NCBI GenBank assembly: GCA_026874595.1
Contig: CM049306.1
Coordinates: 34,488,019-34,552,018 of the forward strand
From: Sipunculus nudus
Lineage: Eukaryota > Annelida > Sipuncula > Golfingiida > Sipunculidae
Length of the DNA: 64,000 nt
Reading direction: 5' to 3'
The notes beneath the pieces are model-generated. The model searched no databases and was not told the DNA's origin. It worked only from the letters and a program-made list of their open reading frames with translations. Positions within the stretch are counted from its first letter, which is position 1; each line of letters opens with the position of its first letter. The position numbers were made by a program, and so were the translations under genes. Shown piece by piece: positions 56,075-64,000 of the stretch.

Positions 56075-59000
56075 AATTTAAATAAACTGGACATATCCTC
56101 AAAACTTGTAGCACGATTTCAATTTTTCTAAACCGCAAAGAAGAAGTATGAAAACATGTTTAGCTGTTTGTATGCTGTGATTATAAATATATAAATTTAT
56201 TTTACATACATTGTACAAATAGTTATTCCTTTTTTTTTTTAAATCGGTAGAATCGATAGATATGAGAGTTTTGTTGGCCGGATTTTCCAAAATCCGGCAG
56301 GAACTAAATTACTCCTAAAAGCCACATCAAAGTCGGTAGATGTGATGACAGAAGCGAATATTTTGGCTGATCTACAACCTATCTTTCCCCCCTTTTAATT
56401 ATCGCTGACGCCAATAACAATCCTGGAGATAAAATAAAAAGTGACCAAAGTAACCGGAAAAATCTGGTGATCTGCACGGAAAATCGGGTTGTATGCGGGC
56501 TCCCCCCGGCCGGAGTGATTTGTAGATTTTTTCCGGCCGCTCAAAAATATGGCCAGCAATTAAAATGATGGCAGGCCGGCTCAAGATGCATGTCGATATA
56601 TTTTGCGCCTTAAATTTAAACCACAGAGCTGTACTTGTTCCTTGGGCTGTATTTGAAGACCTGACTAAACGTGATACGGCTTAAGATCTTATTCCCTGGT
56701 CTAGTGCAAACTGCAGTCATGAAAGTGTAAATAGTGTACTTCCTTGAACTGACCAAGACATATGTAACTAATTCTTTTTTCTTTTTTTTTTGTAGCTGAA
56801 TTGTAAAAAGCAATCCTGACTGAGTTAATTAATTAATTGTTAATGCTTTGCTGCGGGTCTGAAGAGACTTGGTTGTTCCTATGGGTAAAATGATTGTGAA
56901 GCTGGCTCTACAAAGGGAGTTCTACTCTCATATCGTGTCTCATTAAGAGAAAAAGATTTGGGTCAGACCACAACGCTGGGGCCTTCCGTCCTCAGAATAA
57001 ACATGAAAGGCTACAGCTCCTTATAACAGCTCCGTGACGTCATTGAAGCATTTCGGGGTGTCAAGCCTTCCATTATGCTACCAAGCTTTTCTGCGATCAA
57101 ATACTGGCAAGTCGAAACTATTACCGATGTTTTGTGCTGCCCTTATAACGTTAGCACCTTTAGAATCCTCTAGGCAAATTTAACGAATAGCTTTCGGATT
57201 TTGCATAACAATATCACTTTGATTGCGGAAGCACCGTCGTATTAAGTAATTTTCATAATTTTCTTATTTTCATGAATTCCAATGAATCATGTGTAATTGA
57301 AGTAAATTGTTTATTCTATCATTTTTAAATTGATATTAGTAAATAAAACTTATTAAGAAATTCAATAAACAAAACACATATTGTTTTAAAATTTGATGTG
57401 TATGCGTTCATTGACTTTTTTTATATCTACATTACGCAATTAATAAAACTGTAAGATTTCATTTTATCCTATGTAACTACAAGGTACCTTAATATCTTAA
57501 TTATTTGCACTTCCATATTTGATCTTCATGCGCCCATTTAAAGGTGGGTAGTCTATTCTGATTCTCCACAAAGGTCTAATTTATAGGTTGACGAACAGAA
57601 TAGAAATAGTTTTTTTCCCCTTTGCGCCACTTAACGCAGACAGTCCTGCTTTTAAGATGTCACACATAAATTGTAAACGACACATATCAGAAATAAATCT
57701 GCCAGTTATAGATCAAAGGTATTTTGACTCCCAAGCTATTAAGAATATGTTCTGTAGCAGGAACCACGAGGTCTTATAAGTAATGAGCTATCCAAGTTTA
57801 ATCCTACGGTACCTCCTTTCTCTGTTATTACGATGCGACATAGTTCCGACCGAGTTAATCTTATATCATAACATTTACTACAGGTCACAATCCAGTCATG
57901 CATAACGCAACTATATATAACTCCCACCATGATCATCTATACTGCCCTTAGAGAAATTATACGCCTTGATAGTTTTATATAACTTCCAAACCTCGAGCGA
58001 TATATAGGCATCACTGAAATGTGTGTTGCATCTCGGGTTTGACCAGTATAGAAATATTATTTAAAACGATTTGTTAATATAATCTACATAAAGACAGGGT
58101 ACGCAATTCCACAAGTGTAAATAACTCCATATAGTTCACAAGGTCTCCAGCTTATAGTCACAAAATATTTGCATAGCACTCTATCTTCAGCGTATATGCA
58201 TATTTATGGGTATATGCAAACAACACCCTGTCTATATAAGCTAGTCTGTCTGTAAATTAGCTTGAGCGAACCCGTATCACCAACTAGCTTAAGCGAACCT
58301 ATACCAACCAAAAGAAATTGTAACGTCATAGATTGACATAATTACATATATTCCTTAACGGAATACTAAACATTTGACTAACAACACAAGCACGTTTCTG
58401 GGGCATGGGAAGATGACCACCAATAGAACTAGGTGTTCCTTCATCAATTTAAATAGATCTTACAATATCAGATATGTTTCATGCAAAGCTATTACATTAC
58501 ATGCATAGCAAAACATCAAAACTAAACCCCCAAATTCGGGCTCTTAAGTGCAGTCTTCAAAGAAAACATCATGTTTTGGTGTTGATTAAACAATAATGTC
58601 TAGTTCTACTAAATTACTGTTACCAATAATCAACTCTAATTGTCTAACTATTAATAAGGTTGTTTGAATATAATATTCCGTAGGCCAGATACGGGATACA
58701 TTGTTTCTTGAGAGAGCAAAGATTGACATGGAAAAATAAACTCATATAAAGAAGTGGATTAACCGTCGCTGTGACTTTTATGCGTCCAACGAAATTGTAA
58801 TCACCCTAAACAGCGACTCTCACTTCAAAGGCAGGAGAGAGAGAGATAAACTAATAACAGCCTTAAGATGATCTTAGACAAATTACTCTTCGACATCGGA
58901 CAGCGAATGGGAAAATTTTATGATGAAAGATTTAGCACGACCACACACATAACAATCCCAGACGTTGGACACATCAGAGAAGAATATAATAATTAAAGGT

Positions 59001-59445
59001 ATAGCCTGACCAATAATAATAGTAATAGATTACGTCCTCGAAAACCTGCAGACGAGCTTTAACTGTAATATAGTTATTGCTTAACGTGAGCAAAAATATA
59101 AGCTGCACTAACTTACCGGGTCTGGCCAGGAAGCCATCTCCATCAATTCAGTTTGTTCACTTGTCTTTTGATGACCGTACAAAATATCCCTTTTATACAC
59201 ACTAGACAAAGTGGAAGCCATGGAATTATGCACGTTATGATTCGTTCAGACACGACAGGAAATTTCTGGCTTTTGAGACCGTATTCTTCTTTTGTGACAA
59301 TAAGCTTTGTAGTTGTATATAGTTTTGTCCAGTTATAAAATAGACTATGCTGTCTGTGCTTGTAACAGTCAAGTTATCTAGGAAACTGTTGATAAGGTAA
59401 GATAAATATCATCTCTGTCGGTTCGTCTGTCCGTTCGTCCCCCTC
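56075..59445. other. Non-coding stretch, no gene seen
   Basis: Includes a short exact foldback at 56277-56298 (GCCGGATTTT-CC-AAAATCCGGC) within a CCGGC-rich segment to 56580. A direct repeat AGCTTGAGCGAACC / AGCTTAAGCGAACC lies near 58259 and 58287. No protein domain recognised. Confidence 0.5.
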
Positions 59446-60814
59446 CCCCTCTCACTCTCTCTCTCTCTCTCCCCGCCATTTCTTTTGAAAGAACTACAAG
59501 CGTTATTAGCTTATTACATAGGCCGGTTATTGCCTACCATTTCTGAGCATTTACATGATTTCTGGTTTACTGTACGTCCATATTATTGAACTCTTGTCAA
59601 ATTCTGTTTAGAGATATATTTATACGATGGATGTATTATCTTGTTTATATGCAAGTTGTTAGCAAACACAACAATATTGACAAACGAAATAAAAACACGT
59701 AAACTAAGGTGGTTGGATGCATATGTACCGACGCTGAAAGGTCACTCTCATTTGCAGCCAGATGTCATTACTGAATGAGTTTGGATTATTTTGGCGAGTT
59801 CCCCACATGTTATAAACACGAGGATGTATAAACAAATTGAAAAGCCTATAATTGATTTTAAATGATTCGTAAACATGTAAACGTTCTGTAAATTACATAA
59901 TTTTCTATTGCCCAGCTTGTAATGCAGAAATACCTCGGTCGACACGCACTACAATAACAACATAACAATTATGGATTCCTCAACCTATACTAGTGACAAA
60001 CGGAGAGCGAGAGGCGTATGGATAATTAATTGTTGCCCTTGAATACCAATACCCCCAGTTTATGATATCGACATGCATAAGGCTGATTAGCTAAGATAAT
60101 TAATTACCTGCTCTGCATGATTATTAACTATCCCTTGGTTATCGATATGTACCGGGCGCCGTCTCAGCTAATAAGAGGCCGTCTCTGACATCACCCTTAA
60201 TGGACCTTGTCTCTCAAAGTCAGGAAGGACCAATGAGCGTCAGGAAAGTGTGTCGCGTCAAGTCCAGTTGTCCGGTTCTCGCGTCAAAACGACCTCGCAG
60301 ACACACCGTATAGTTGAAATCCCATTAGTGGCCCAGGAAAACAGCCGCTTCCCACACAGTCCGTTTGATGTCTCAGGGGACCCGGTAAGGTCCAATTTGT
60401 GGCCTCATGGGGATAATTAAGACTAGTCAGGAAAGATAGAAGGTCGGCAGACAAGGGCATCTTAATAGGGGCTTGATGGAATGAAAAATAAGGCATTTTG
60501 GAGTCTCCTCAGGTGCCTTTCTGAATTTACACTATGAGGGCCTCTTTGCCTATATTTTTATAATTTATATCCATAACATTCCTTAAAATATATATACACT
60601 ATTTATTCACGCTTATTTGTGTTATATATTAATTTATCATCTTGACATAACAGTAAATGCTACCTTTGGTCGGATAAAGCGAGGGACTTCCGTCAGTATA
60701 TATCTAAAGTCCCAGAGGTATCATCTGTACTGGTGTAGCCAGGATTGAAGAAGGGGATTTGTATGAAATATTTTGCAAAGGCTATTGAAGCACACACACA
60801 CATATATAAATGAA

Positions 60815-60815
<1 letters not shown>
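59446..60815. other. Non-coding stretch with TAATTA motifs and a GC-richer core
   Basis: (CT)n at 59450-59474. Between 60020 and 60130 several homeodomain-type TAATTA motifs occur (GATAATTAATTG, GATAATTAATTAC, TTATTAACT), followed by a GC-richer stretch to 60540. No coding domain. Possibly a regulatory region, on motif content alone. Confidence 0.25.

Positions 60816-60816
<1 letters not shown>

Positions 60817-60859
<43 letters not shown>
60817..60859. repeat. (TA)n microsatellite
   Basis: About 43 bases of alternating TA. Confidence 0.95.
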
Positions 60860-60861
<2 letters not shown>

Positions 60862-61399
60862 AAATATTAGTGGTACAAGATGAATAAAAAAATTTGCATT
60901 TCTGTCGCATCATAGCTAAAGAAATATAGAATTATCAATAAATAATACATTAACAACGGCGTATGCAATGCTTTCTATTGATATGAGTCCCAGATCTGCG
61001 GATATCATTGACAGGAATATCATGATTGTGTCTTTTTTTAATTAAATCATTAAATTTAAATCATTCATTCACTAACGGAGTACTGTATGTGAGCGGGGGA
61101 AAGGAGTAGGCCTACTTTATGCGTGTGTGGGGTGGCCATATCCCTTGTCTGAATGTTCCATCCATATTCATTTTTTATGGCTGTAACATCAGGTAGCTCC
61201 TTTTAAGATAATTATCCTTTTCTATATCACGTCATATTGTTTTTTTATTGCATTTGATCAAGGAAAATGATACTTGAAATACCAAATTAAGGAACTTTTG
61301 CCGAAAATGTTGCAGCTACCTGCTTAATTTTTCAGGAATTGCAAATTATTAAAGAATTTGTAATACTTCACTATTATAAAGGTCATTGTTAAAGATAAC

Positions 61400-62180
61400 A
61401 ACTATAAATGTTGAAGTAGCTTCCTTTATTTAATGGTAACCCCTTGTCAGAAACAGAGTATATAGTATCATCTGCATAAAGAATTAATTTGTGTTTCCTC
61501 TTTGCGACAATGATCTATCTTATTTTTTAATTGTTTCAAATGTTAATTATTAATATTCTGAAGCTAAAATAATTATAAATAATTATGGAGACGGAAGACA
61601 TCCTTGTCTGACACCATGAGTTATTGTGAAATAATATGTTGCCTGACTTCTGTTTATTATACAAATGCTGAAATCAGAATAGGGAATATATTTCTCATTT
61701 TTTTTAAATATTGATAAAGATTGATAAAATCTTACTTGTTCCTGAAGGATGTCTTTTGGAGTTGTCAGAATTTGACCAATATCACCTTTAAGCTTGATGA
61801 TAGATTTATGTCGTAATTTCTCTTTTCCATATTTAAAAATATTTAGTTGGTTTTTTACCTTCATTATACCATTTGCATCTATATGTGACAATAGCGCTTT
61901 TAGTTTCCATAAATTTCTTATGTTTATTGACCGCAATATCCCATTTAAGTTTATCTTCTGTGCTATTGGTTAGATTATACTGTGCCTTATACATTTTTCT
62001 TTTTATCTTTTTATTATCAGTAAATAATATATATATAGTCTCTCCTCTAACTTGACATATGTTATGGTATCCAACAACAGTGATGGATTGGTATCTATAT
62101 TATTCAATATAGTAGATTGATACAGTTCTTATTTTGTTTAACATAATTTTCATCTTCAAGGAGGGAACAATTTAGTGTCG
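61400..62180 (-). pseudogene. L1-like LINE reverse transcriptase relic
   Basis: Read right to left: a charged pre-RT stretch (about 62000-61870), then an open frame (from 61936) with TTPKDILQEQVRFYQSL, which corresponds to the linker before RT in L1-like elements. Next come ITHGVRQGCLPSP (RT motif with GVRQGCPLSP consensus, about 61625-61583) and, after a frameshift, KLILYADDTIYSVSD near 61500-61455, which contains the catalytic YADD box. Stops and very AT-rich codons show decay. It is a different LINE group from the relic at 22.6-23.9 kb. Confidence 0.78.
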
Positions 62181-62394
62181 AGTAAGCAGGTCCTCTTACG
62201 TGAATTCTTAAAGTAATGTATATCAATGAGATCTGATTTATATGTTGGTTCGATGTTAGAGCAGTTTATAACTATTAAACTTTAAGGGGCCTCATAGCTA
62301 GTTGTACAAAATAAATAAAGTTTATTAACTAATGAACTTCCATCTCCCATGCAGGAACTAAAGACTTAAGATTGACTACTCGTCTGTAATCAGA

Positions 62395-62570
62395 TATGGA
62401 TCCGGGAGGGGGGGGGGGGTCCTAGGTTTTTAACGGTTTCTGGCCAATTTTTGCGACCTGGACTCCCCTTTTTCGGACGTGGGGACCTTTTTGAAGACTT
62501 TGGCATTAGACCTCCTTGGTTGGACCCCCTTTTTTCTAAATCCTGGATACCCCCCTGCTAATTCGTCTGA
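62395..62570 (+). mobile_element. MITE-like GGGGCGGATC repeat, copy 2
   Basis: GGATCCGGGAGGG with poly-G (62408-62419), then TTTTTGCGACCTGGACTCCCC, TTGGTTGGACCCCC and CTAAATCCTGGATACCCCCC. Same order of blocks as the minus strand of 31968-32185. No coding capacity. Confidence 0.65.
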
Positions 62571-63720
62571 GAGTCACTGCATGGAAGTTATGAAATTGAG
62601 CTAGAGTGGTTGTAGGACATAGCCTGAACAATAATTTTAAGGTACGGATGTTGGAGAGGAAACCCTCTGATTCAAAACTGGCTACCACGAACTAATTGGC
62701 TAATTTTTTATTCAGGTCACACAAATTGTAATCATAAAAAGTGAATTGTAGATTATAATCTAAAATCCAGGTACCTACATTTTAAAATTTATCATTACCG
62801 GCGGTTAACCATAAATTCAGATTGCGATCTGTTAAATCTAAGTTTTAATGTACACGTATGCAAAATGGTAGCCCCAATAAGCGGTTTCGAGAAACTGGGA
62901 GATTGCACCAGCCAAGGTTGGATAAGGTCGCCGGGATGCAACACGAAGGTTCTTGGAGAGCGTACGTGTAGGTGAAATTTTTTTACGGAATTCGATGGCA
63001 TAGTTTATGGGGGAAAGTTTAGTGTGTTTTTTTTTGGACCACGCCCAAATACTCAAATTAAGGTAGGATATTCTTCGTTACCCCTCACATTCGACAGTAA
63101 GTACCGACAAGAGATAATAGTTTTACATAAATTGTAACATGCTCAAATCGATCATTACGATTTAATCAAAGATATTAAATTCCAGGAGACAACTCTCTCT
63201 TCGGCAAATGTCAAATTTCACGCAAGAAACAATGATGTATTATTGCCACTTCCTTTCATATAACCTGTCGCAGTAAATCATTTTATTGTAGCCTCGGTTG
63301 TTTTGATGGCAACTCTGATTGAATTTCCTTTTTAACAATTGAGATGAAGTGTACAGTCTTTTTAGTCACACCCTATTTTTATCTGTTTCTTTTTCTTAAT
63401 GACCGCTTTGGGATACCAAGGGAAATCATATTGCAATCTTTTCTCATTCAGTTGTCCCTCAGGTGACAAAGAAGATTAGGTGATAATGTTTCTGCTGTGA
63501 TAACGTTATATATGAAAGAAATCCCCAGGATGTGAGTTTTGTCAGGTCCTGGTTATCTTCTTGTCAGTCACAGTGGGTGCCAGATATACCAGAGCCTAAC
63601 GGCTAAGCCTAATTAATTATTCAAACGCACAATCTTCGCGACTGGCGAAACTTCGAAGAAGAATCTTTTATTTGTAATTGATTTTTCTCGTTGTTTGATA
63701 CCGATTAAAATGCTGCTTGG

Positions 63721-63725
<5 letters not shown>

Positions 63726-63768
<43 letters not shown>
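63726..63768. repeat. (TA)n microsatellite
   Basis: About 43 bases of alternating TA. Confidence 0.95.
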
Positions 63769-63771
<3 letters not shown>

Positions 63772-63930
63772 GTTAAATTTCTTCACATTTTAAGATTTGA
63801 CTTTGCAGATTAAAATTATGACCTATAAATTTAATGTAGACGTCCTTCAGTTGTGTTCTCTACCCCCCAAAAAATATGTTTCTAAGAGATGATATATGCC
63901 ATTAATTACAACAATGAATGTAGTATGCAA

Positions 63931-63935
63931 TATAA

Positions 63936-63969
<34 letters not shown>

Positions 63970-63981
63970 ATATATATATAC
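63931..63981. repeat. (TA)n(TG)n(TA)n compound microsatellite
   Basis: TA run, then TGTGTGTGTGTGTGTG, then TA run. Confidence 0.9.
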
Positions 63982-64000
63982 GTTTATCATAAGGTAAAGA

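Larger units (their letters stand above)
62571..64000. other. Non-coding stretch to window end
   Basis: AT-rich. A slightly GC-richer part at 62870-63010 has two overlapping minus-strand frames without a recognised domain. (TA)n at 63726-63768 and a TA/TG compound repeat at 63931-63981. Confidence 0.45.

Overview
The window reads as one gene-poor, repeat-rich, AT-rich stretch of a metazoan nuclear genome, most likely a lophotrochozoan and probably a bivalve mollusc. The basis is an invertebrate-only type of amine receptor gene, long (TA)n, (CT)n and poly-C tracts, degenerate LTR, LINE and Penelope-type retroelements, a tRNA-derived SINE, several non-autonomous terminal-inverted-repeat elements, and dispersed repeats with ACGGAC-rich tails that I associate with bivalve genomes (inference). 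Nothing looks prokaryotic: there are no operons, CRISPR arrays or rRNA.

Only one host protein-coding gene can be supported. It is an uninterrupted class-A GPCR of the type-1 tyramine/octopamine receptor family on the minus strand (12237-13508, ATG at 13508). Promoter-like CCAAT and TATA-like sequences lie about 150 bp upstream and AATAAA signals lie downstream. The first ATG of the frame is preceded by an in-frame TGA, so the coding region is complete in one exon.

Layout. 1-12 kb: non-coding with microsatellites, a 20-bp tandem repeat, a near-perfect 32-bp inverted repeat and a diverged local duplication. 12-14 kb: the receptor gene. 15.8-17.6 kb: two adjacent repeat elements, one bounded by GTATCCGCC inverted ends with two 268-bp internal units, the other by CCCAGTCACA inverted ends and filled with TACGAC motifs. 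22.6-23.9 kb: a LINE relic on the minus strand. 27.8-28.2 kb: a tRNA-derived SINE. 32.0, 33.5 and 62.4 kb: MITE-like elements. 34.8-36.2 kb: a local tandem duplication. 38-45 kb: three diverged copies of a block of more than 1 kb, the first split by a TGACCT-rich repeat that itself received a solo LTR. 46.1-49.0 kb: a 40-unit 72/73-bp minisatellite. 50.2-52.5 kb: inverted LTR pieces, a tRNA-Pro-type primer binding site, a gag relic and a Penelope-like RT plus GIY-YIG relic. 55.2-56.1 kb: a second solo LTR. 61.4-62.2 kb: an L1-like LINE relic.

The strongest direct observations are the two solo LTRs of one family, each with TG...CA ends and an exact 4-bp target-site duplication (CAGT and GTAT), a third rearranged copy that supplies the primer binding site and gag start, and the highly regular minisatellite whose two unit types (24 codons and 24 codons plus one base) explain a run of spurious ORFs. 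I found no convincing novel multi-gene system. The window is best described as a receptor gene embedded in layered transposon and tandem-duplication debris.
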